64,000 nt of DNA from an uncultured Bacilli bacterium (GTDB taxonomy: Bacteria; Bacillota_I; Bacilli_A; RF39; UBA660), in assembly GCA_934141245.1 (NCBI GenBank), contig CAKPCB010000008.1, positions 1 through 64,000 on the forward strand, given 5' to 3'. The notes beneath the pieces were generated by a model. The model was not told the origin of the DNA and did not search any database. It saw only the letters and a list, made by a program, of their open reading frames with translations. Positions 18,473 through 27,100 of this stretch are shown here, piece by piece. A program made the translations under genes and the position numbers. Numbering within the stretch: position 1 is the first letter of the stretch; each line of letters starts with the position of its first letter.

Positions 18473-18721
18473 TCACTCCCTATCTTCATCAATTTTTGAA
18501 ATTCTAATGGTATATCCCAATGGGCCTAATATCTTAAATAAGCTCTTAATATTAGGTGGATATATACCTGCTTCTATTTTAGCAATTTTATCTCTTAACA
18601 CATTGGATTTTTTTGCCATTTGTGCTTGAGTTAATCCGAGTTTATGTCTTAGCTTTATAAATTCAAAAATAAATTCTTGATTTAATTTTTCTTCACTTAT
18701 AAATTCTTCTATTCTATCCAT
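18473..18721 (-). CDS. XRE-family HTH regulator (HipB-like)
   Basis: The 82-residue protein has an XRE helix-turn-helix at about residues 22-60, with LRHKLGLTQAQMAKKSNVLRD and KIEAGIYPPNIKSL. It ends with LGPLGYTIRISKI, a segment reminiscent of HipB/HigA antitoxins. It is upstream of, and probably co-transcribed with, the KilA-N gene. The 18-bp palindrome overlapping its -35 box suggests it represses its own promoter. A toxin-antitoxin or immunity-repressor role is possible but not shown by sequence alone. Confidence 0.85.
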   Translation of the reverse strand: MDRIEEFISEEKLNQEFIFEFIKLRHKLGLTQAQMAKKSNVLRDKIAKIEAGIYPPNIKSLFKILGPLGYTIRISKIDEDRE

Positions 18722-18739
18722 CGTTCAACACCCACAACA

Positions 18740-18770
18740 ATTATATCATTGCTGTTGCGTTTACGCAACA
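18740..18770 (-). promoter_or_regulatory. Promoter and 18-bp palindromic operator of XRE/KilA-N cassette
   Basis: TATAAT (18740-18745) lies 17 bp from TTGCGT (18763-18768) on the minus strand. The -35 hexamer is inside the perfect palindrome TGTTGCGTAAACGCAACA (18753-18770). The position predicts repression by a dimeric HTH protein, most simply the XRE product encoded just downstream. Confidence 0.8.
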
Positions 18771-18779
18771 TTTATATTG

Positions 18780-18868
18780 ATAAAAAAAGACCAGTTTTAC
18801 CTAGCCTTTTATACTTCAAATATTATTTTACTTTCCTGCTTTGATTGCAGCTTGTGCAGCAGCAAGTC
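18780..18868. repeat. Proximal direct repeat: ppdK 3' end and terminator (candidate att site)
   Basis: This is the copy that belongs to the intact ppdK gene and pairs with 17510-17597. The near-identical core spans 18789-18838. On the cassette side similarity stops at an A-tract near 18780. Confidence 0.8.
18783..18810 (-). terminator. ppdK terminator
   Basis: On the minus strand AAAGGCTAG and CTGGTCTTT form a 9-bp stem with two G-U pairs around a six-base loop, followed by a run of T. It is duplicated, with one changed base, in the distal repeat near 17518. Confidence 0.7.
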
Positions 18869-21452
18869 TAGCTATTGGAACTCTAAATGGTGAACAAGAC
18901 ACATAATCAAGTCCAATCTTGTTACAGAATTCAACACTTGATGGATCTCCACCATGTTCTCCACAAATACCAATATGTAATTTTGGATTAACTGGTTTTC
19001 CAAGTTTTACAGCAGTTTCCATTAATTTTCCAACACCATCTTGATCAAGTTTAGCAAATGGATCGTTTTCGAAAATCTTATTATCATAGTAAGAATTTAA
19101 GAATTTACCAGCATCGTCTCTTGAAAATCCAAATGTCATTTGAGTTAAGTCGTTTGTACCAAAGCAGAAGAAGTCAGCTTCTTTAGCTATTTCATCAGCG
19201 GTTAAAGCAGCTCTTGGAATTTCTATCATAGTACCAACCTCGTATTCTAAGTCAATACCAGCAGCTTTAATTTCTGCATCAGCAGTTTCAACTACTACAT
19301 TCTTAACAAATTTTAATTCTTTAACTTCACAAACAAGTGGAATCATTATTTCTGGTTTAATATTCCAATCTGGATGTGCTTTTTTAACATTAATTGCAGC
19401 ACGAATTACAGCTTTAGTTTGCATTTTAGCTATTTCTGGATAAGTTACAGCTAAACGGCATCCTCTGTGTCCCATCATTGGGTTAAATTCATGTAAAGAT
19501 GCAATTAAGTTTTTAATATATTCAACACTCTTACCTTGTGTATCAGCAAGTTTTTTGATATCAGCTTCTTCAGTTGGAACGAACTCATGTAGAGGTGGAT
19601 CCAAGAATCTTATTGTAACTGGATATCCTTCTAGTGCTTCATATAATTTTTCAAAGTCACCTTGTTGGTAAGGTAAAATCTTATCAAGGGCAGCTTCTCT
19701 TTCTTCAACACTGTCAGAACAAATCATTTCTCTAAATGCAGCAATTCTATCTGCTTCAAAGAACATATGCTCTGTACGGCAAAGACCAATTCCTTCTGCG
19801 CCAAGTTCTTTTGCTTTTTTTGCATCAGCAGGTGTATCAGCATTAGTTCTAACTTTTAATGTTCTGAATTTATCAGCCCATTCCATAACTCTACCAAATT
19901 CTCCAGCGATTTTAGCATCAACTGTAGGAATAATTCCATCATATATATTACCAGTAGAACCATCTATTGAGATATAATCTCCTTCATGATAAGTTTTACC
20001 AGCAAGAGTAAATTTCTTATTTTCTTCATCCATTGCGATATCCCCGCAACCAGATACACAGCAAGTACCCATACCACGAGCAACAACAGCAGCGTGACTT
20101 GTCATTCCTCCACGAACAGTTAAGATACCTTGGCTAGCTTTCATACCAGTAATATCTTCTGGAGAAGTTTCAAGTCTAACAAGTACAACTTTTTCTCCTC
20201 TTGCATTCCACTCTTCTGCGTCTTCTGCAGTAAATACGATTTTACCACAAGCAGCTCCTGGAGATGCTCCTAAACCTTTACCAGCAGGTACAGCCTTTTT
20301 AAGTGCAGCAGCATCAAATTGTGGATGTAGTAATGTGTCTAAGTTACGAGGATCAATCATAGCTACAGCTTCTTCCTCTGTTCTCATACCTTCATCAACT
20401 AAATCACAAGCAATTTTTAAAGCAGCTTGAGCTGTTCTCTTACCATTTCTTGTTTGTAACATATAAAGTTTACCATGTTCAACAGTAAATTCCATATCTT
20501 GCATATCTCTGTAATGAGATTCAAGTGTTTCACAAACTTTTTTGAATTCTTTAAATGCTTCTGGAAATTTTTGTTCCATTTCAGCAATATGCATTGGAGT
20601 TCTAACACCAGCAACAACGTCTTCACCTTGTGCATTAGTTAAGAATTCTCCGAATAATCCTTTTTCACCTGTTGCTGGGTCACGAGTAAATGCAACACCA
20701 GTACCACAGTCATCTCCCATGTTACCAAAAGCCATTGCTTGTACGTTTACAGCAGTTCCCCATGAATAAGGAATATCATTATCTCTTCTGTAAACATTAG
20801 CTCTTGGGTTATCCCATGAACGGAATACTGCTTTAATAGCACCCATTAATTGTTCTTTTGGATCAGTTGGGAAATCAGTTCCTATTTTTTCCTTATATTC
20901 AGCTTTGAATTGATTTGCTAATTCTTTTAAATCATCAGCATCAAGTTCAATATCTTGAGTAACTCCTTTTTTAGCTTTCATCTCATCGATAAGTTGTTCA
21001 AAATATTTTTTACCAACTTCCATAACTACATCAGAATACATTTGGATAAATCTTCTGTAGCAGTCCCAAGCCCAACGTGGATTATTTGATTTTTCTGCTA
21101 TTACATTAACAACATCTTCATTAAGACCTAAGTTAAGAATAGTATCCATCATACCAGGCATAGATGCTCTAGCACCACTTCTTACAGAAACTAATAATGG
21201 ATTTTCCTTATCTCCAAATTTCTTTCCTGTAATTTCTTCCATTTTTCCAATATACTCATTAATTTGAGATTGAATTTCTTCATTAATCTCTCTACCATCT
21301 TCATAGTATTGAGTACAAGCTTCAGTAGTGATAGTAAAACCTTGAGGTACTGGTAAACCAATATTAGTCATTTCTGCTAAGTTAGCACCTTTACCACCAA
21401 GAAGGTTTCTCATATCAGCATTACCTTCACTGAATAAATATACATATTTCAT
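18828..21452 (-). CDS. ppdK: Pyruvate, phosphate dikinase
   Basis: The enzyme interconverts pyruvate, ATP and phosphate with phosphoenolpyruvate, AMP and pyrophosphate. The 874-residue length is standard. The nucleotide-binding domain shows LLGGKGANLAEM and SVRSGARASMPGMMDT. The swivelling phosphohistidine domain has GGMTSHAAVVARGMG with the catalytic His. The PEP-utilising barrel carries GIGLCRTEHMFF, MGHRGCRLAV and GICGEHGGDPSS, the last with the catalytic Cys. Codon use is less AT-biased than in neighbours, as expected for a highly expressed enzyme. A TATAAT box and palindrome lie upstream, and its 3' end is duplicated at 17510. Confidence 0.97.
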   Translation of the reverse strand: MKYVYLFSEGNADMRNLLGGKGANLAEMTNIGLPVPQGFTITTEACTQYYEDGREINEEIQSQINEYIGKMEEITGKKFGDKENPLLVSVRSGARASMPGMMDTILNLGLNEDVVNVIAEKSNNPRWAWDCYRRFIQMYSDVVMEVGKKYFEQLIDEMKAKKGVTQDIELDADDLKELANQFKAEYKEKIGTDFPTDPKEQLMGAIKAVFRSWDNPRANVYRRDNDIPYSWGTAVNVQAMAFGNMGDDCGTGVAFTRDPATGEKGLFGEFLTNAQGEDVVAGVRTPMHIAEMEQKFPEAFKEFKKVCETLESHYRDMQDMEFTVEHGKLYMLQTRNGKRTAQAALKIACDLVDEGMRTEEEAVAMIDPRNLDTLLHPQFDAAALKKAVPAGKGLGASPGAACGKIVFTAEDAEEWNARGEKVVLVRLETSPEDITGMKASQGILTVRGGMTSHAAVVARGMGTCCVSGCGDIAMDEENKKFTLAGKTYHEGDYISIDGSTGNIYDGIIPTVDAKIAGEFGRVMEWADKFRTLKVRTNADTPADAKKAKELGAEGIGLCRTEHMFFEADRIAAFREMICSDSVEEREAALDKILPYQQGDFEKLYEALEGYPVTIRFLDPPLHEFVPTEEADIKKLADTQGKSVEYIKNLIASLHEFNPMMGHRGCRLAVTYPEIAKMQTKAVIRAAINVKKAHPDWNIKPEIMIPLVCEVKELKFVKNVVVETADAEIKAAGIDLEYEVGTMIEIPRAALTADEIAKEADFFCFGTNDLTQMTFGFSRDDAGKFLNSYYDNKIFENDPFAKLDQDGVGKLMETAVKLGKPVNPKLHIGICGEHGGDPSSVEFCNKIGLDYVSCSPFRVPIARLAAAQAAIKAGK

Positions 21453-21484
21453 GTCTATATCTTGCTCCTTCCTTCACGTTGTTT

Positions 21485-21512
21485 ATTATAACATAATTAC
21501 GAGTCGTAATTA
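21485..21512 (-). promoter_or_regulatory. ppdK promoter region with 19-bp palindrome
   Basis: The perfect palindrome TAATTACGAGTCGTAATTA (21494-21512) adjoins a TATAAT box (21485-21490, minus strand) and would overlap the -35 region, where no good hexamer is seen. It is a candidate binding site for a dimeric regulator of ppdK; which one is unknown. Confidence 0.5.
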
Positions 21513-21615
21513 AAGAGATTTTACTATTTTTTTTATTTCTTTAATCTATATTTAATATAACTTTACATTATATAGGAACAAAACAAAAAAATATGACAAA
21601 CATAACAAATATAGA

Positions 21616-21644
21616 TAGACTTTTATAATTTAGAATGCTACAAT
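21616..21644 (+). promoter_or_regulatory. Probable promoter of anchored-protein gene
   Basis: TAGACT (21616-21621) and TACAAT (21639-21644) have a 17-bp spacer and lie just before an AGGAGG ribosome site and the ATG at 21666. The -35 match is moderate. Confidence 0.5.
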
Positions 21645-21665
21645 TAGATTATAATAGGAGGAAAT

Positions 21666-22535
21666 ATGGAAATTGAAAAAAAGAATTCAAAAGGTATAAT
21701 TGTTTTGATAATACTTTTAATCTTAATTATATTTGGTTTAATTGGTCATATATGTTATGACAAATTTTACACAAATACAAATAATAGCAATAATAATAAT
21801 AATAATTCAAACAATTATAATAGTAATGAAACTATTTCGATTGATTCAGAGGTTGTAACTAATGCTATGAAAATATTAAAAAACATATATATTTCAAATG
21901 ATGATCTTTATAGCAAGAATAGTTATAATATATCAGAAATATCAAATTATGATTTAGTAGCAACTGCACTAAAAAATATTGATAAAAGCTATATAGTTTC
22001 AGTTTGTGATGCTGATAACCCTAAAAAAACAGTATCATTTGAAGTATTAAATTCTGCTTTAAACAAATATGTCTTAAATCAAACAATCACAGTAAATACA
22101 ATAAAATCACTTAAAAATAAGCCTTCATACTCAACACAATATGAGGTTTATGACACAGGCATTAATATAAAGGAAGATGGATTAGAACTACATGGTTCAT
22201 GTGGAAAAACATTTCAAGCTGATGATTATATAAACAAAAAAGTTATCAGTGCTGAAAAAAATAATGATTATCTATATATTTATGAAAAACAAGCATTTGC
22301 AAAATATACTGATGCAGGAACAGTTGATTCTCCTGCAGTAAATTACTATAAAGATTACAATAAAACAACACTTTTGGAAAAAAATTTAGATAGTATTGAA
22401 TTTATTAATCAAAATGATAATAACACTAATAAAAATGTTACGCCAAAATGGGAATTATATAATACATATAAGTATACCCTAAAAAAAATAAATAATAATT
22501 ATTATTTTGAAAGCTTTGAAATAACAAATAAGTAA
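21666..22535 (+). CDS. Membrane-anchored protein of unknown function
   Basis: The 289-residue protein has a short basic head, one membrane helix (about residues 11-30) and an Asn-rich linker (about residues 38-54). An extracytoplasmic domain of about 230 residues with no recognised family motif follows. The linker is a simple AAT repeat in DNA. The protein should be anchored outside the cell. It stands alone with its own promoter and terminator, between ppdK and tspO genes transcribed the other way. Similar 'anchor + Asn linker + unknown domain' proteins are common in gut Bacilli, but I cannot assign a function. Confidence 0.75.
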   Translation: MEIEKKNSKGIIVLIILLILIIFGLIGHICYDKFYTNTNNSNNNNNNSNNYNSNETISIDSEVVTNAMKILKNIYISNDDLYSKNSYNISEISNYDLVATALKNIDKSYIVSVCDADNPKKTVSFEVLNSALNKYVLNQTITVNTIKSLKNKPSYSTQYEVYDTGINIKEDGLELHGSCGKTFQADDYINKKVISAEKNNDYLYIYEKQAFAKYTDAGTVDSPAVNYYKDYNKTTLLEKNLDSIEFINQNDNNTNKNVTPKWELYNTYKYTLKKINNNYYFESFEITNK

Positions 22536-22539
22536 ACTA

Positions 22540-22574
22540 AAAAAATGGTTCATAAAACGAATCATTTTTTATTG
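22540..22574 (+). terminator. Terminator of anchored-protein gene
   Basis: Arms 22540-22551 and 22559-22570 form a 12-bp stem with one G-U pair, followed by T-rich sequence. It could also act on the opposite strand for the tspO-like gene. Confidence 0.75.
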
Positions 22575-22611
22575 TTTTATTTTAAATATGTCTTAAAAAT
22601 GTATAATAATA

Positions 22612-23070
22612 CTAATTTAAAACTGCTATCATCAAATTCAAATATCCAGCAAAGCTAACCCATATGATATAAGGTATAAGTAGATACGCAGAAGTTTTAT
22701 TAATATCTTTAAATTTCAAAAATGTAATCCATATTGAAAGTAGTAATATTAACAACCAAATAAATGAAAATGTAAAGAACTTAAATCTAAAAAATATTAT
22801 TGACCACATAAAATTCAAAAACAACTGAAAATAGTACCAAAACTTTACATTATCATCTACATAATTATTATCGCGTTTTATTAAATAATAAGATAATCCC
22901 ATTAGAATAAATAATATTGACCATACAATTCCAAACACATAACCCGGTGGAGACAATACTGGCTTATTAAGCAAATTATAAGTATCTGAAAAATTTCCAC
23001 TTATTAATGCACTAAGTCCTCCTACTATTAGGGGAAATAATAGATAAAATGCTTTTTCTATCTTTTTCAA
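22612..23070 (-). CDS. tspO: TspO/MBR family membrane protein
   Basis: The protein has five hydrophobic segments. TspO hallmarks are visible: PVLSPPGYVFGIVWSILFILMGLSYYLI near residues 37-65 and a WSIIFFRF stretch. TspO proteins bind porphyrins and related ligands and have been tied to tetrapyrrole handling and stress; the physiological role is often unclear. Start choice is uncertain: AGGTGA lies five bases before a TTG at 23070, which I use, while an in-frame GTG lies nine bases upstream. Confidence 0.85.
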   Translation of the reverse strand: MKKIEKAFYLLFPLIVGGLSALISGNFSDTYNLLNKPVLSPPGYVFGIVWSILFILMGLSYYLIKRDNNYVDDNVKFWYYFQLFLNFMWSIIFFRFKFFTFSFIWLLILLLSIWITFLKFKDINKTSAYLLIPYIIWVSFAGYLNLMIAVLN

Positions 23071-23118
23071 AATCATCACCTATTATTATTTATTCCCAAA
23101 ATAATAGTTTTATAACAC

Positions 23119-24963
23119 CTAAATCTTTTTCTTCATTATTCTAAGCACATTTAAAACAGATAAAAGTGTTACACCAACATCTGAAAAAACAGCCATCAAC
23201 ATATTTGTTATTCCTAGAAAAGATAAAATTAATATTAACACTTTAAACACAAGTGCAAAAACTATATTAAATGTTATTATTTTTTTACACATCTTAGAGA
23301 TTTTAATTGATTTTACTATATTTGATAAATCATCCTTCATAAGTACTACATCACTTGCTTCAATTGCAGCATCACTACCTATTCCACCCATGGAATAACC
23401 TATATCAGATAGTTTTATAACCGGTGCATCATTTATTCCATCCCCAACAAATGCAGTAAAGTTTTCTTTCTTTATTTCATTTAGCTTTTCTACTTTTTCA
23501 TTAGGTAAAAGATTAGAGTAATAATCATTTATTTTGACCTCATTGCCGACTTTTTTAACTATTTCAATATCATCCCCAGATAACATAGTAACTTTGTCTA
23601 TTCCCACCAAACTCAATTGTTCAACTAAATCATATGCTTCTTTTTTTATTATATCAGTAATTAAAATATGTCCTAAATACTCATTGTTTTTAGCTATATA
23701 TATAACCGTTCCAATTTCATTGTTATGAACTTGTGCTTTTATATTATTTTCACTTAAGTACTTAAATGAACCTACAATATATTTGTCTTTATTTATCTTA
23801 CAACTAACACCATATCCAGATTTTTCATTAAAATCTTTTATTTTATTTTTATCTATATCTTTATCATATTTTTTTATTATTGCTTTTGCAATTGGATGAT
23901 TTGAATAAAATTCACAATATGCAGCAATTTCTAAAAGTTTATCTTTTTCTACACCTTTAGTATTACAAACTTTATTAACTTCAAAATTTCCGTGAGTAAT
24001 AGTTCCTGTTTTATCAAAAACAATAGCTTTTATCTTAGATAAATGATCTAATTCATTACTACCCTTTATTAATATTCCTTCCTTACTTGCTCTACCTATT
24101 CCACAAAAGAATCCTAGTGGAACTGAAACAACCAATGCACAAGGACATGATATTACTAAAAATTCTAATGATTTATATATCCAATCATTAAATTCATATC
24201 CTAAAATAACTGGAATTAGTGTTATTAGTATAGAAAGCAAAACAACTATTGGTGTATATATTCTAGAAAATCTTGTAATAAATTTTTCAGTATTAGTTTT
24301 TTTATCATTTGACTTTTCTATTATATCTATTATTTTACTAGCAGTTGATGTTTCAAATTCACTAGTTGACTTAACTTCTATCACACTATCAACATTTAAT
24401 GTACCACTAAGTACAGAATCGCCAACTTTTACATGTTTTGGTATAGATTCTCCTGTTAGAGAGGATGAATCTATATTTGTATTTCCATCAACTATAACAC
24501 CATCAAGAGGTACTTTTTCACCCGGTTTTACTACAAATATACTATCTAACTTTACATCTTTAATGTCTACTTTCTTAATTTTATTATTTACTTTCAAATA
24601 AACATAATCACTTCTTAAATCCATCAACTCAGTAATAGATTTTTTTGAATTGTCAACAGCTAAATCAGATATATATTCACCTAATTCAAATAAAAGCATT
24701 ACAATAATTGCTTCCTGATATTCATTTATAAAAAACGCTCCAACAGTTGCAATAATCATAAGTAGATTTTCATCAAAAATTTCACCTTTCAAAGCATTTT
24801 TAAAAGCATCAATAAATACTTCATATGAAACTATTAAATAACTAAGTATTAAAACAATTAAATAAAATATCTTATAATCTTTTATAAAAAATGAAAAAAC
24901 AAATAATATAAAGCTAATAATAATTTTAACTAAATCTTCATTTATTTTGAATTTTTTTATCAT
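23119..24963 (-). CDS. Zinc/cadmium-type P1B ATPase
   Basis: This heavy-metal exporter of 614 residues lacks the usual N-terminal HMA or His-rich metal domain, so it is at the short end for the family. It has the actuator motif TGES, the transmembrane metal motif SCPCALVVSVPLG, phosphorylation site DKTGTIT, HP motif (SNHPIAKAI) and GDGINDAPV. The CPC motif with neighbouring sequences like GILIKGSNELDHL fits the CadA/ZntA group (Zn, Cd, Pb). Its start overlaps the end of an ArsR/SmtB-family gene by 4 bp, making a repressor-exporter operon. The ligands are inferred from family and from the repressor's metal residues. Confidence 0.93.
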   Translation of the reverse strand: MIKKFKINEDLVKIIISFILFVFSFFIKDYKIFYLIVLILSYLIVSYEVFIDAFKNALKGEIFDENLLMIIATVGAFFINEYQEAIIVMLLFELGEYISDLAVDNSKKSITELMDLRSDYVYLKVNNKIKKVDIKDVKLDSIFVVKPGEKVPLDGVIVDGNTNIDSSSLTGESIPKHVKVGDSVLSGTLNVDSVIEVKSTSEFETSTASKIIDIIEKSNDKKTNTEKFITRFSRIYTPIVVLLSILITLIPVILGYEFNDWIYKSLEFLVISCPCALVVSVPLGFFCGIGRASKEGILIKGSNELDHLSKIKAIVFDKTGTITHGNFEVNKVCNTKGVEKDKLLEIAAYCEFYSNHPIAKAIIKKYDKDIDKNKIKDFNEKSGYGVSCKINKDKYIVGSFKYLSENNIKAQVHNNEIGTVIYIAKNNEYLGHILITDIIKKEAYDLVEQLSLVGIDKVTMLSGDDIEIVKKVGNEVKINDYYSNLLPNEKVEKLNEIKKENFTAFVGDGINDAPVIKLSDIGYSMGGIGSDAAIEASDVVLMKDDLSNIVKSIKISKMCKKIITFNIVFALVFKVLILILSFLGITNMLMAVFSDVGVTLLSVLNVLRIMKKKI

Positions 24964-25253
24964 TTAATTTCCTCCTTTATATGTTCAAGACCATACTTAA
25001 TTATTATTTCCACATGCTCATCTGCAATACTATAATTAACCATTTGTCCTATCTTTTCCGACTTAATTAAATTAGAAGTTCTTAGATTTTTTAATTGATG
25101 TGATATTGCTGACTGACTTATATTAAGTTTCATAGACATTTCATTAACACACATACTTTTTTTTAATAACAAATCTAAAATTCTAAGCCTAGTAGTATCA
25201 CCTAGGACTTTAAAGAATTCACTTAACCCACTAATTAAATTTTCATTATGCAT
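24960..25253 (-). CDS. ArsR/SmtB-family metal-responsive repressor
   Basis: The start is the ATG at 25251-25253, because GAGGTGAT lies five bases before it; a more upstream in-frame ATG would run through the operator. The 97-residue winged helix has its recognition helix in NISQSAISHQLKNLR. The C-terminal helix holds D-x-H, then 11 residues later H, then x-x-E (ADEH ... LEHIKE), the same spacing as the zinc site of SmtB/CzrA alpha-5. The CadC-type cysteine pair is not present; one Cys occurs in SMCVNEM. It should release DNA when zinc-like metals bind and so induce the adjacent exporter. Confidence 0.92.
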   Translation of the reverse strand: MHNENLISGLSEFFKVLGDTTRLRILDLLLKKSMCVNEMSMKLNISQSAISHQLKNLRTSNLIKSEKIGQMVNYSIADEHVEIIIKYGLEHIKEEIK

Positions 25254-25271
25254 ATTTATCACCTCTATATT

Positions 25272-25291
25272 ATATGAATAATTGTTCATAT
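25272..25291. promoter_or_regulatory. ArsR/SmtB operator
   Basis: Perfect arms ATATGAA and TTCATAT separated by six bases, 18 bp before the repressor start, match the layout of known SmtB/CzrA-type operators. It should control both repressor and exporter. Confidence 0.8.
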
Positions 25292-25324
25292 ATTCATATT
25301 ACTATATTAACTAAATTAAAGCAA

Positions 25325-25355
25325 GTAAAAAGACACTTTTTTTCAAAGTATCTTT
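25325..25355 (-). terminator. aspS terminator
   Basis: On the minus strand an 11-bp stem with one G-U pair (25345-25355 with 25328-25338 region) precedes a short T run, six bases after the aspS stop region. Confidence 0.7.
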
Positions 25356-25360
25356 CTTAT

Positions 25361-27100
25361 TTATTTTATCTTAATTCCTAAATCATTTAATGCTTTTTCA
25401 TCTACTACACCAGGAGCCTCACTCATCAAACATGAAGCACTAGCTGTTTTTGGAAATGCAACTACATCTCTTATATTATCTGTACCAGCAAGTATCATTA
25501 TTAATCTTTCAAGTCCAATACCCACTCCACAATGAGGAGGTGCTCCATACTTAAATGCTTCTAAGAAAAATCCAAATTTTCTTTGTGCATCTTCTTTAGT
25601 TAATCCAATTGCTTCAAAAACCCTACTTTGAGTATTACTATCATGAATTCTAACCGATCCGCTTAATAATTCATATCCATTTAAAACAAGATCATATGCC
25701 CTTGAAAAGCAATTTTCTTTATCTGTCAATAGTTTATCCATATCTTCTTCTCTAGGAGAAGTAAATGGATGATGTGCGGCTACATACCTATTTTCTTCCT
25801 CTGAAAACTCAAACATAGGAAATTCTGTAACCCATAAAAAATTATATTTAGTATTATCTATTAAATTAAAGTCATGTCCAAGTTTAACTCTCAATGCTCC
25901 TAAAGCTGTTTTAACAACATTTTTCTTATCTGCAATCACAAAAATCAAATCATTTTCTTCAATACCTAAAGTATTAATAATTTCATTTTTTTCTTCATCT
26001 GTTATAAATTTAGCAAATCCACCTGAAAATTCAGAATTATTATATTTCAAATATGAAAGAGCTTTTGCTTTATATATTTTAACAAACTCAGTTAATTTAT
26101 CTATATCCTTTCTAGATAAATCATTTGAATGATTCTTAAGCACAATTGCATTAATAATACCATTTGAATTTAATATGTTTTTAAATATTTCAAACTCTGT
26201 ATTTTTAAATATATTTGATATATCTTTTATTTCCATATCAAATCTTGTATCTGGTTTATCACTTCCAAATCTATCAATACATTCAGTATATCTTAATCTA
26301 GGAAATTTATCTAAAGTTATACCTTTTATATCTTTGAAAATGTTTCCCATCAATCCTTCAACAACACCAAATATATCTTCTTCATCACTAAAACTCATTT
26401 CAATATCAATTTGAGTAAATTCAGGTTGACGATCTGCTCTTAAATCCTCATCTCTAAAGCATCTTGCAATTTGGAAATATCTTTCCATACCACCAATCAT
26501 TAAAAGTTGTTTATATATTTGAGGAGATTGTGGTAATGCATAAAACCTTCCATTAAATATTCTTGATGGAACTAAATAATCCCTTGCACCTTCTGGTGTT
26601 GGTACACATAGAATTGGAGTTTCAACTTCAACAAAATCATTATTTGATAAATAATTTCTAGTAATCATACATACTTTATGTCTTAGTAATAGATTATTCT
26701 TTATATTATCTCTTCTTATATCTAAATACCTATATTTCAATCTAGTATCTTCTAGTGCAGTTAAATCATTATTTATTTCAAAAGGTATATCAATAGATTG
26801 ATTAATAAGTTCAATATTATCAACTATAACTTCAATATCACCAGTTGGAATTTTATTATTTTTACTCTCCCTTTCAGATATCTTTCCTTCAATTTTTATA
26901 ACAGACTCTGATTTAAGTGATGAAGCTGTTTCATAATATTTATTATCTGGTTTTACAACCAATTGAATAATTCCGCTTCTATCTCTTAAATCTATAAATA
27001 CTAAGCCACCTAAATTTCTTTTCTTTTGAACCCATCCATATAGTGTTACTTGATCACCTACATTTTGTATTCTAAATTCCCCATTATTATTTTTTTTCAT
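25361..27100 (-). CDS. aspS: Aspartyl-tRNA synthetase (bacterial type)
   Basis: This class II synthetase of 579 residues has an N-terminal OB-fold anticodon domain (GWVQKKRNLGGLVFIDLRDRSG). Motif 2 is in QIARCFRDEDLRADRQPEFTQID, the bacterial GAD insertion lies at about residues 290-410, and motif 3 is GVGIGLERLIM near the end. It charges tRNA-Asp (or also tRNA-Asn if the indirect pathway is present; not determinable here). It is third in the T-box-led operon hisS - unknown gene - aspS, and its start overlaps the preceding gene by about 14 bp. Confidence 0.97.
   Translation of the reverse strand: MKKNNNGEFRIQNVGDQVTLYGWVQKKRNLGGLVFIDLRDRSGIIQLVVKPDNKYYETASSLKSESVIKIEGKISERESKNNKIPTGDIEVIVDNIELINQSIDIPFEINNDLTALEDTRLKYRYLDIRRDNIKNNLLLRHKVCMITRNYLSNNDFVEVETPILCVPTPEGARDYLVPSRIFNGRFYALPQSPQIYKQLLMIGGMERYFQIARCFRDEDLRADRQPEFTQIDIEMSFSDEEDIFGVVEGLMGNIFKDIKGITLDKFPRLRYTECIDRFGSDKPDTRFDMEIKDISNIFKNTEFEIFKNILNSNGIINAIVLKNHSNDLSRKDIDKLTEFVKIYKAKALSYLKYNNSEFSGGFAKFITDEEKNEIINTLGIEENDLIFVIADKKNVVKTALGALRVKLGHDFNLIDNTKYNFLWVTEFPMFEFSEEENRYVAAHHPFTSPREEDMDKLLTDKENCFSRAYDLVLNGYELLSGSVRIHDSNTQSRVFEAIGLTKEDAQRKFGFFLEAFKYGAPPHCGVGIGLERLIMILAGTDNIRDVVAFPKTASASCLMSEAPGVVDEKALNDLGIKIK

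Noticed and set aside
17597..18780. Complete prophage or integrative element
   Set aside because: Only two genes lie between the repeats; there is no integrase, capsid or replication gene.
24960..25289. Longer ArsR-family start twelve codons upstream
   Set aside because: It would place the operator inside the reading frame, and the GAGGTGAT site serves the internal ATG.
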